NCBI RefSeq assembly: GCF_900116605.1 | Contig: NZ_FPBC01000001.1 | Location: 558,001-622,000, forward strand | Origin: Pseudomonas marincola | GTDB lineage: Bacteria; Pseudomonadota; Gammaproteobacteria; Pseudomonadales; Pseudomonadaceae | Direction: 5' to 3' | DNA length: 64,000 bases | Position numbers and translations under genes: made by a program | Notes under the pieces: generated by a model | The model's input: the letters and a program-made list of their open reading frames with translations, nothing else | Told to the model about the DNA's origin: nothing | The model's database searches: none | Part shown: piece by piece, positions 46,525-53,598 of the stretch | Layout of the letters: the number at the start of each line of letters is the position of its first letter | Position numbering within the stretch: position 1 is the stretch's first letter

Positions 46525-49054
46525 GGTAGTACTGCAAGCGCTGGACCGCGCCAGCAAGCCATTCAAAACCATTGGCAAAAGCAGCGTTGGCCTTGCCAAC
46601 GACCTGCGCAATACCCGCACAGAGCTCAAAGGATTACAGGCGCAGCAAAAGGATGTCTCAAGCTTTCGCGCACTGCGCACCGCCAGTGACAAAACTGGCA
46701 GCGCCCTGCAGGAAAACCGCGACAAAATCCGCCAGCTATCCCGCGAGCTCGGCGCAGCAGAGCAACCCAGCAAAGCCCTCACTCGCTCATTCCGTGACGC
46801 TGTGCGTCAAGGCCAAGCACTTAAAACCAAACACGCAGAGCAGCAGCGCGAGTTGCAAGGCTTACGCGGCAAACTCAATGCAGCAGGCGTAAGCACCCGC
46901 AACCTCGGCCAGCATGAGCGGGAACTGCGCCAATCGGTAAACCGCGCTAACCAGTCACTCAGCCAGCAAGAATCTCGGTTAAGACGCTTAACCGCCCAAC
47001 AGCAACGCCTCGCCTCTGCAAAGCAAGGTTTTCAGCGCACTCAAGGGCTGGCTGGCAGCATGGCAGCGCAAGGGGCTGGAGGCTTAGCCGCTGGCAGTGG
47101 CATCCTGTACAGCGGTGCGCGCATGCTGGCACCGGGGCTGGATTTCGACGCCAGCATGAGCAAGGTGCAAGCCCTCACCCGGCTTGATAAAAACTCACCG
47201 CAACTCAAAGCCCTGCGCGACCAGGCGCGCGAGCTTGGCAGCAGCACGCAGTTCACGGCAGGCGAAGCCGCCAATGCTCAGGGCTTTCTGGGAATGGCCG
47301 GGTTTAAACCCGAAGCAATTAAAGACGCCATGCCCGGTATGTTGGATCTGGCTAAAGCCGGAGATAGTGACCTCGCAGAAACAGCCGACATCGCCTCAAA
47401 CATCCTCACCGGCTTCAACCTGCAGGCAAAGGAAACCGGCAGGCTTGGTGATGTCCTGGTCGGCACCTTCACCCGTTCAAACACAAACCTGCAAATGCTC
47501 GGCGACACCATGAAGTATGTTGCGCCAGTAGCATCGAGCGTGGGCCAAGACATCGAAACCGTGGCCGCTATGGCGGGCAAGCTTGGTGATGCAGGTATTC
47601 AGGGCAGCATGGGCGGTACGGCACTGCGGGCAATTATGAGCAGGCTTTCCGCGCCACCCAAAATGGCCGCAGCAGCGCTCGACCAACTCGGCATCAGCGC
47701 CAAAGATGCCCAGGGCAATCTGCGTGATATGCCAACCGTGCTGCAGGAGATTTACGATAAAACCAAAAACATGGGTGACGCCGATCGCGCGGGCCTACTC
47801 AAAGGCATAGCAGGTGAAGAAGCCGTAAGCGGCCTGCAGGTTCTGGTCAAGCAAGCTGGCACAGGCGAGCTGCAAAAGTTTATCGGCACCCTGCGTCAAA
47901 CGCGTGGTGAGGCGCACCAAACAGCCAAAGTCATGGGTGACAACCTCAAAGGTGACATTACCGCCCTTGGCAGCGCCTGGGATGATCTCGGCATCCAGAT
48001 TCAGGAACAGCAAGATGGCCCGTTCCGTGACCTGGCACAAACCGTAACCCGAATCGTCGGGGGGGTTAAAAGCTGGGTTGCTGAAAACCCAAAACTCGCG
48101 GGCGAAATCATCAAAACTGCCACCGGTATTGGCGTGCTCATGGCCGGTATGGGTGGGCTCACCTTAGCCATGGCCAGCCTGCTTGGCCCATTTGCAGTGG
48201 TGCGCTACGGCCTCATGCTGTTCGGCATTCGCAGCGCCGGGCTGCTGTCGCCACTGCTAACGCTGGGCCGCACCGCTCTGCCGCTGGTGGCAAAAGGCAT
48301 CATGCTGATTGGCCGTGCCATGCTACTCAACCCAATCGGGCTGGCTATCACCGCCATTGCCGGCGGCGCCTACCTCATCTACCGCAACTGGGACACCGTA
48401 GGCCCGTACTTCAAAGGCCTCTGGGCCGAGATCAAACAAGGTTTCAGCGGTGGGCTGGGTGACATGGCCACCACCATTCTCAATTTCAGCCCACAAGGTT
48501 TGTTCTACCGCGCCTTTGCCGGTGTGATGAACTACTTCGGCGCAGAGCTGCCGGCCAAATTCAGCGACTTTGGCGCCATGCTGATTGACGGTTTGGTGAG
48601 CGGATTTACCGGCGCACTGGGCAAACTCAAAACCGCTATCACCGGCGCAGGTGACTCAACCATTGGCTGGTTTAAAGACAAGCTCGGCATTCACAGCCCC
48701 TCGCGTGTATTCGCAGAACTGGGCGGCTACACCATGGCCGGGCTTAGCCAGGGCATCGAGCGCAACCAAAGTGGCCCACTCGCCAGCATCACCAGCCTCG
48801 GCAAGCAACTGGCGCAGGCAGGCGCGCTCACGCTGGGCATTGGTGCAGGCAGTGCCGTCGCGCTCGACAGCCGCGCACCACTGGCTGCAGGCAACAGCAA
48901 ACCGGCCATCAATATCGCCGGTGACACCATTCAAATCACCATCACCGCCGGAGCCGACGCAGCGAGCATTGAGCAACTGCTCAATAAATTGCTCAACGAA
49001 CGTGAGCGCAACAAGGCTGCACGCGTGCGCAGCGCCTTGTTTGATACCGAATAA
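46502..49054 (+). CDS. T: Tape measure protein T
   Basis: 850 aa; sets tail length. N-terminal coiled-coil region (1-170), a tape-measure core with TP901-type repeats (LDFDASMSKVQALTRLDK), hydrophobic helices at about 535-600 and 615-640, and the common C-terminal motif KDKLGIHSPSRVFAELG. Preceded by E/E' with overlap. Confidence 0.95.
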   Translation: MARDLKLEVVLQALDRASKPFKTIGKSSVGLANDLRNTRTELKGLQAQQKDVSSFRALRTASDKTGSALQENRDKIRQLSRELGAAEQPSKALTRSFRDAVRQGQALKTKHAEQQRELQGLRGKLNAAGVSTRNLGQHERELRQSVNRANQSLSQQESRLRRLTAQQQRLASAKQGFQRTQGLAGSMAAQGAGGLAAGSGILYSGARMLAPGLDFDASMSKVQALTRLDKNSPQLKALRDQARELGSSTQFTAGEAANAQGFLGMAGFKPEAIKDAMPGMLDLAKAGDSDLAETADIASNILTGFNLQAKETGRLGDVLVGTFTRSNTNLQMLGDTMKYVAPVASSVGQDIETVAAMAGKLGDAGIQGSMGGTALRAIMSRLSAPPKMAAAALDQLGISAKDAQGNLRDMPTVLQEIYDKTKNMGDADRAGLLKGIAGEEAVSGLQVLVKQAGTGELQKFIGTLRQTRGEAHQTAKVMGDNLKGDITALGSAWDDLGIQIQEQQDGPFRDLAQTVTRIVGGVKSWVAENPKLAGEIIKTATGIGVLMAGMGGLTLAMASLLGPFAVVRYGLMLFGIRSAGLLSPLLTLGRTALPLVAKGIMLIGRAMLLNPIGLAITAIAGGAYLIYRNWDTVGPYFKGLWAEIKQGFSGGLGDMATTILNFSPQGLFYRAFAGVMNYFGAELPAKFSDFGAMLIDGLVSGFTGALGKLKTAITGAGDSTIGWFKDKLGIHSPSRVFAELGGYTMAGLSQGIERNQSGPLASITSLGKQLAQAGALTLGIGAGSAVALDSRAPLAAGNSKPAINIAGDTIQITITAGADAASIEQLLNKLLNERERNKAARVRSALFDTE

Positions 49055-49069
49055 CCGGAGTACTCCCCC

Positions 49070-49501
49070 ATGATGATGACCCTCGGCATGTTCGTGTTTG
49101 GCATGCCAACACTCGCCTACCAAGAGTTCCAACGCCAAACAGACTGGCGCCACAGCAGCACCTCGCGCATCGGCGCCCGCCCTGCCCGCCAATTTGTCGG
49201 CCCAGGTGAAGACATCATCACGTTACCCGGCGTACTGCTGCCCGAGCTGGCCGGCAAAACCTTAAGCCTCGACGCCTTGCGCATCATGGCCGACACCGGC
49301 AAAGCATGGCCCCTCATTGAGGGCACTGGGCGCATCTATGGCATCTACGTGATCGAATCCATGAGCGAAACCAGAACCCTGTTTTTCAAAGACGGCGCCG
49401 CACGGCGCATTGAGTTCTCGCTCAAGCTGGCCCGCGTAGATGAAGGCCGCATAGACCTGCTCGGCAGCGTGCTGGGCAACATTGGCGACCTACTGCGATG
49501 A
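49070..49501 (+). CDS. U: Tail protein U (P2 gpU-like)
   Basis: 143 aa tail terminator or connector. MMMTLGMFVFGMPTLAYQEF and DIITLPGVLLPELAGK match the gpU family. Overlaps D by 4 bp. Confidence 0.93.
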   Translation: MMMTLGMFVFGMPTLAYQEFQRQTDWRHSSTSRIGARPARQFVGPGEDIITLPGVLLPELAGKTLSLDALRIMADTGKAWPLIEGTGRIYGIYVIESMSETRTLFFKDGAARRIEFSLKLARVDEGRIDLLGSVLGNIGDLLR

Positions 49502-50736
49502 TCGATCAAGCCATTGGCGAGCTGCGCAGCCAGGCCGACCAACTGCGCCAAGACCTCAGCTACCCAAAGCCGGTATGCCGCGTTGTGGTCGATGGCCGCG
49601 ACATCACCGCCATGCTCAGCGCCCGCCTCAACAGCATCAACCTCACCGACAACCGAGGGTTAGAGGCCGACACGCTCGACATCAGCATCAGCGATCACGA
49701 CGGCCTACTGGCCATTCCGCCACGCGGCGCCGTGGTGCGCTTATGGCTGGGCTGGAGTGACACTGGGCTGATCGACAAAGGCACCTACACCGTCGATGAG
49801 GTCGAGCACAGTGGCGCGCCAGACGTGCTCAACATCCGCGCCCGCAGTGCAGACCTGCGTGCAGGCTTGGCGCGAAAGCGTGAGCGCAGCTGGCATGAGC
49901 AAACCCTTGGCCAAATCATCAACGCCATTGCCGTGGAATACGCCCTGCAGCCTCTGATCGAGGTTGCGCTTGCAGCGATCGGCTTACCGCACCTGGACCA
50001 AACGGCAGAGAGTGATTTAAACCTGCTCACCCGGCTCGCCCAAGAGCATGACGCCATTGCCAGCGTGAAGGCTGGGCGCTTGCTGTTCCTGCCAACCGGC
50101 GCCAGTGCATCCGCCAGCGGCTTGCCCCTGCCGCATATCACCCTCACCCGCAAAGACGGTGACCAGCACCGCTACCTCGCAGCAGACCGCAACAGCTACA
50201 CCGGTGCCAAAGCCTATTACTACCAAACCAACAGCGCCCAGCGCCTGGAAGCCATCGCCGGTACCGACGACAACGCCAAAGCACTGCGCCACACCTACAC
50301 CGACCGCGACAGCGCTTTACGCGCCGCCAAAGCCGAATGGCAACGCCTGCAGCGTGGCAGCGCAACGCTCACCTACACGCTGGCCCGAGGCCGCGCCGAT
50401 CTTATACCCGAGCTCACCTACAGCTTGAGCGGCATCAAAGCCGATATCGGCGCCATCATCTGGCTGGGCAGTAACGTCACCCACACATTCAGTGCCGAGG
50501 CCTACACCACCAGCCTTGAACTTGAGTCACAGCTACCCGAGGCCGATGCCCTGGTCAGTGATGAACCAGAAACCTACACCGGCGTGGTGGCGTGGTATCG
50601 AGAGGGTAAAACAGGGATTCAAAAGCAGGTAACGGCTGGGGACCAAACAGCGCCGAAGCGACTCACTCACCTGTATGCCAGTGAGGCGAATGCACAGAGA
50701 GCCGCCAATCGAGAGCAAAAGCTAATGGCGTCATAA
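49498..50736 (+). CDS. D: Baseplate hub protein D (late control gene D)
   Basis: 412 aa of the gp27/VgrG-hub type. Sequence starts with a Lys/Pro linker, DGRDITAMLSARLNSINLTD, then the hub domains; QIINAIAVEYAL and a C-terminal tail close it. Last structural gene; terminator follows. Confidence 0.93.
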   Translation: MIDQAIGELRSQADQLRQDLSYPKPVCRVVVDGRDITAMLSARLNSINLTDNRGLEADTLDISISDHDGLLAIPPRGAVVRLWLGWSDTGLIDKGTYTVDEVEHSGAPDVLNIRARSADLRAGLARKRERSWHEQTLGQIINAIAVEYALQPLIEVALAAIGLPHLDQTAESDLNLLTRLAQEHDAIASVKAGRLLFLPTGASASASGLPLPHITLTRKDGDQHRYLAADRNSYTGAKAYYYQTNSAQRLEAIAGTDDNAKALRHTYTDRDSALRAAKAEWQRLQRGSATLTYTLARGRADLIPELTYSLSGIKADIGAIIWLGSNVTHTFSAEAYTTSLELESQLPEADALVSDEPETYTGVVAWYREGKTGIQKQVTAGDQTAPKRLTHLYASEANAQRAANREQKLMAS

Positions 50737-50766
50737 TCGAAAACATTAACCCCGGAGCTCATTGAA

Positions 50767-50795
50767 AGCCCCTGGCATGTGCCGGGGGCTTGTTT
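50767..50795. terminator. Terminator after gene D, shared with the opposing gene
   Basis: 10-bp stem AGCCCCTGGC/GCCGGGGGCT (one G-T pair) with loop ATGT, then TGTTT. Between convergent D and the minus-strand small gene. Confidence 0.8.
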
Positions 50796-50798
50796 ACA

Positions 50799-50981
50799 TC
50801 AGCAGCACCCTCGCCCTGTGGCCAGAGCTTCTACTGCTTGACGTATAACTTGTTGGTCCTGTTGCTGTAACTCGCGATAAAATCTCAAGAGTAGGCGTTC
50901 CGTCGCCGTCAGACTTTCCATTTTTGGCTGCGCAACCGAGTCCTTTGGTTGAATACCTGCAGCCTCAAGAGCATCCATCAT
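50799..50981 (-). CDS. Unknown small helical protein
   Basis: 60 aa starting at ATG 50981, with GGAG eight bases upstream; an earlier in-frame start (51026) lacks a ribosome site. Not recognised. Acidic/Gln-rich amphipathic helix (ATERLLLRFYRELQQQDQQV) and a Cys-Cys C-terminus. Lies in the immunity region on the repressor strand, so may be expressed in the lysogen. Confidence 0.5.
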   Translation of the reverse strand: MMDALEAAGIQPKDSVAQPKMESLTATERLLLRFYRELQQQDQQVIRQAVEALATGRGCC

Positions 50982-51100
50982 CTTGCTTACTCCGCTAGTG
51001 ATATTGAATATTGACCATACAACCAATTTTCAAGAACCCAAGCCGCTCTATTTCGCCCCTTTCGGCCAATTGTCATTTTGGGAAAGTGTCAATTAATCCA

Positions 51101-51126
51101 TAAAAAAGCCCGCGTATTAGCGGGCT
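51101..51126 (-). terminator. Terminator of the leftward immunity operon
   Basis: Minus strand: AGCCCGC-TAATAC-GCGGGCT then TTTTTTA, downstream of the exported YebY-like protein. Confidence 0.8.
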
Positions 51127-51155
51127 CTGTCAATATTCAGTTAATAGCAATCCTG

Positions 51156-51500
51156 CTACTTACACAGCTTTAAACCTTCCTCAATTATCTGGCCCACCCC
51201 TACCTTTGCGCCGGGGTTTTCTGGATCATCGAGCCACACATCTGCCAAAGGCTCAAGCGCCAGCTGGCGGGCCTTGCCACTGGCAATTCCATTAACCGGA
51301 TACATGACGCCAGACTCAGGATTAGACACTACAACGGCCTTGCCTTGCAGACACATCAAGTGCATTTCAGGCACGCTGAATGGCCATGCTTTGCCGTAAT
51401 CGTCAGCGCTAATCAGCTCAATGCTTGCTGCTGCAAATGAAGACGCTGCCATGCAGACCGCAACGAGTGTGCCTGTCAATATTCCTTTAATTCTCATCAT
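51156..51500 (-). CDS. Exported YebY-like (DUF2511) protein, possible lysogenic cargo
   Basis: 114 aa. Signal peptide TLVAVCMAASSFAAAS, then a mature domain with two cysteines (MHLMCLQGKAVVV; GLKLCK) that resembles the YebY/DUF2511 family as I know it: small periplasmic proteins, some linked to copper. It follows the repressor in the same direction with an 11-base gap and a GGAAGG ribosome site, so it is probably made in the lysogen. Function unknown. Confidence 0.65.
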   Translation of the reverse strand: MMRIKGILTGTLVAVCMAASSFAAASIELISADDYGKAWPFSVPEMHLMCLQGKAVVVSNPESGVMYPVNGIASGKARQLALEPLADVWLDDPENPGAKVGVGQIIEEGLKLCK

Positions 51501-51511
51501 CCTTCCTTTGA

Positions 51512-51868
51512 TTATTGGCCTTTGGGTTGCGCAGCGAGAGCGCTAACCATTCGCCCTATTGTGTCGCGCTCTGCGTCTGATAACGCTCGATAGTTATGCA
51601 CAAGCGCAGCCTCACCGGCGTTCATCGCTGCAACATCACTCGGGCCGCGAGTACCTGTGAGCAGGTAATGCACATCAACGCTCATGCTCTGTAGCACCAT
51701 TAAGTAGCGAATATCCGGCGAACTGTTCCCTAGCTCATAAGCTTTTTGGGTGCCGCGACTCACGCCCGCTTGTACCCCGAAATCTGTCTGATTAAGGCCA
51801 AGCCGATCCCTTTCTTCACGCAGGCGTTCGCCTAAACCAATCTCAATGAGCATTTTTTTGATCAACAC
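51512..51868 (-). CDS. Phage repressor (XRE-family HTH)
   Basis: 118 aa (113 aa if it starts at ATG 51853). HTH of the XRE kind: LREERDRLGLNQTDFGVQAG-VSRGTQKAYELG, followed by a short C-terminal helical region; there is no LexA/CI-type peptidase, so it is unlikely to cleave itself in the SOS response. Leftmost gene across from the operator; inferred CI equivalent that keeps the early promoter off. Confidence 0.85.
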   Translation of the reverse strand: MLIKKMLIEIGLGERLREERDRLGLNQTDFGVQAGVSRGTQKAYELGNSSPDIRYLMVLQSMSVDVHYLLTGTRGPSDVAAMNAGEAALVHNYRALSDAERDTIGRMVSALAAQPKGQ

Positions 51869-51900
51869 CAGTTGACTTGACCAGTTTATTGGTCAAGAAT
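51867..51900 (+). promoter_or_regulatory. Immunity operator and early rightward promoter
   Basis: Perfect palindrome CTTGACCA-N6-TGGTCAAG (51876-51897) plus a direct repeat ACCAGTT at 51867 and 51880, 13 bp apart. TTGACT (51872) and AAGAAT (51895) with 17 bp between form a plausible promoter toward the Cro-like gene, so repressor binding would cover it. Confidence 0.7.
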
Positions 51901-51937
51901 CCTTCCTATCGAACACGATTAAACACGGACAAACACT

Positions 51938-52138
51938 ATGCATGCCCTATTAACCCCTGAGCAAGCCCGTGCGGTTCTTGACCGAGAAGGTAAAACCATT
52001 GCCGCTTTCGCACGGCAGCACGGGTTGAACAAAAATTTGGTCAGCGACTTGCTCAATGGTCGCAAGAAAGGCAAACGCGGTGAGGCTCATAAGGCTGCCG
52101 TTTTGCTCGGCATCAAAGATGGCGTAGTTGCACAGTAA
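51938..52138 (+). CDS. Cro-like DNA-binding protein
   Basis: 66 aa with a single helix-turn-helix (IAAFARQHGLNKNLVSDLLN) and a basic segment GRKKGKRGE. First gene of the early operon opposite the repressor, so Cro/Cox-like by position. Ends one base into the next gene. Confidence 0.8.
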   Translation: MHALLTPEQARAVLDREGKTIAAFARQHGLNKNLVSDLLNGRKKGKRGEAHKAAVLLGIKDGVVAQ

Positions 52139-52638
52139 TGCACCTGGCGAAAGGGAAAAACCAGAACATGAAAAGTCCAATTCTAGAAACCCGCCGCCAA
52201 GTGATGAGCACAATTGTGTGCGCGTATCCCGGTGGCCGCGAATGTGCAGCTGGCCGTTTGGGCATAGCACTCAAAAAGCTCGATAACCATGTTTACGAAA
52301 GTGCCGGCAGTCGCCCACTGGATGACACACAGCTGCATTTGCTTGAGCAAGAAGCTGGCACCACCCACCTGCCCGACTACATCAGTGCCATGTATGACGG
52401 TGTGTTCATCAGGAACGCCAAAGCCGAACAGCTCGACAACCTCGACCTGTATGCGCATGGCATGACCACCACCATCAAACGCGGCGCCGTTGATTCGCTG
52501 ATCGCCAAAGCCCTGCAAGACGGCGTGATCGATGAGGCCGAGCTGGCTGAAATCATTCACGCACATCGCCAACACATCGCCGCGCGCCACTCAGAGGTAG
52601 ATGCAGTGATAACCCTGCACCGGAGGCCGCAAAAGTGA
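52138..52638 (+). CDS. YmfL/CII-family regulatory protein
   Basis: Up to 166 aa; an internal ATG at 52168 would give 156. Family pattern VCAYPGGRECAAGRLGIAL then LDNHVYESAG and LHLLEQEAGT, known from YmfL/CII-type phage regulators. Expected to activate early or replication genes. Overlaps ogr by 4 bp. Confidence 0.75.
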   Translation: MHLAKGKNQNMKSPILETRRQVMSTIVCAYPGGRECAAGRLGIALKKLDNHVYESAGSRPLDDTQLHLLEQEAGTTHLPDYISAMYDGVFIRNAKAEQLDNLDLYAHGMTTTIKRGAVDSLIAKALQDGVIDEAELAEIIHAHRQHIAARHSEVDAVITLHRRPQK

Positions 52639-52907
52639 GTACCTACAAACTGGTTTGCCCGCACTGCCATAAACCCATCCGCATTCGTACCAGTGAAGGC
52701 CAGCACATTTGCCTGCGCACCGCGTACCTGCAATGCACCAATGAAGCATGCGGCGCAACATTCCGCGCTCAGTTTGAAATCACCCACCAGATGAGCCCAT
52801 CCGGCATGCCTAACCCACAGGTTCAGCTGCCCGCAGCACCGACTTCTCTGCGCTTTGAGGCCATGCGCGCCCCTGGCGAAACTCAGCTTGATCTGTTGGA
52901 GGCATAA
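52635..52907 (+). CDS. ogr: Ogr/Delta-type zinc-finger late activator
   Basis: 90 aa. Cysteines CPHC ... QCTNEACGATF match the Ogr zinc finger (CPLC ... CQNVNCSATF in P2), which activates late promoters through RNA polymerase alpha. Its gene is in the early operon here rather than after D as in P2. Its predicted targets are the three TGT-N13-ACA sites. Confidence 0.85.
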   Translation: MSTYKLVCPHCHKPIRIRTSEGQHICLRTAYLQCTNEACGATFRAQFEITHQMSPSGMPNPQVQLPAAPTSLRFEAMRAPGETQLDLLEA

Positions 52908-52909
52908 CC

Positions 52910-53275
52910 GTGAACGAACCCATGATTGCACTCGATGACTACCGCAGCAGCATGCAACAGGCAGCGTTGTGCTTCCTGCAAAACCACGAAACAGAGCACC
53001 TGAGCGGTGACTCACAACTGGCAGACCGCGCAGTACAGCACCTGATTCATATCCTCGACGTGCCGGTTTTCATGGCTGCCAAGTGCGTACAAGCTGCGCT
53101 CAATCAGCTGCAATCAACCAGCAAAGTGCAGCGTGTAGCAGTTACTGCAAAGGTTAATTCGCTGTGCGTGATGATCACCGACAGCCTGACCGGCGAGGTG
53201 GTCAGTATTCCGCGCCGCATCCTGCCTGAGCACTTCCTGGCTGCTGCTTGCAGCCACGCAAACCCCAACCACTAA
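52910..53275 (+). CDS. Unknown early protein
   Basis: 121 aa from GTG 52910, with GGAGG seven bases ahead. Not recognised. Helical, with central HLIHILDVPVFMAAKCVQ; no metal or enzyme motif. Two bases after ogr, so same operon. Confidence 0.6.
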   Translation: MNEPMIALDDYRSSMQQAALCFLQNHETEHLSGDSQLADRAVQHLIHILDVPVFMAAKCVQAALNQLQSTSKVQRVAVTAKVNSLCVMITDSLTGEVVSIPRRILPEHFLAAACSHANPNH

Positions 53276-53285
53276 ACAATTTTCA

Positions 53286-53310
53286 CCCCGCCCACGCCGT
53301 GGGTATGGGG
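53286..53310 (+). other. Hairpin ahead of gene 53341
   Basis: CCCC-G-CCCAC/GTGGG-TAT-GGGG stem with a GCC loop in the 65-base gap; no U tract. Different from the CGGCAA hairpins farther on. Confidence 0.4.
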
Positions 53311-53340
53311 ATGTTTTGCCCGTAATCCGAGGAGGTAGTC

Positions 53341-53598
53341 ATGCAAACAGCCGTTGCCATTCAAATCGACCTGCCAACACCGGTGGCCGAGGCATGGCTT
53401 GCCAACCTGCGCAGTGAGCTACGGCGCGGGATGACCGAGCACTGGTATGACGATCGTTACCGCAGCGTGCCCGACTTCCAGCGTAGCGCTCGCATCCTCG
53501 ATGACTACCCAGCATTGGCGGGCCACAAACGCACCATCGGCGCGCTTAAAGCCGCCCTCAACTCTAAAGCGCAAGGCCAATCATGCACGAACAACTAA
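53341..53598 (+). CDS. Unknown small early protein
   Basis: 85 aa, not recognised. Charged with Trp pairs (VAEAWLANLRSELRRG; EHWYDDRYRSVPDFQR). Ribosome site GAGGAGG. Overlaps the primase start by 16 bp. Confidence 0.6.
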   Translation: MQTAVAIQIDLPTPVAEAWLANLRSELRRGMTEHWYDDRYRSVPDFQRSARILDDYPALAGHKRTIGALKAALNSKAQGQSCTNN

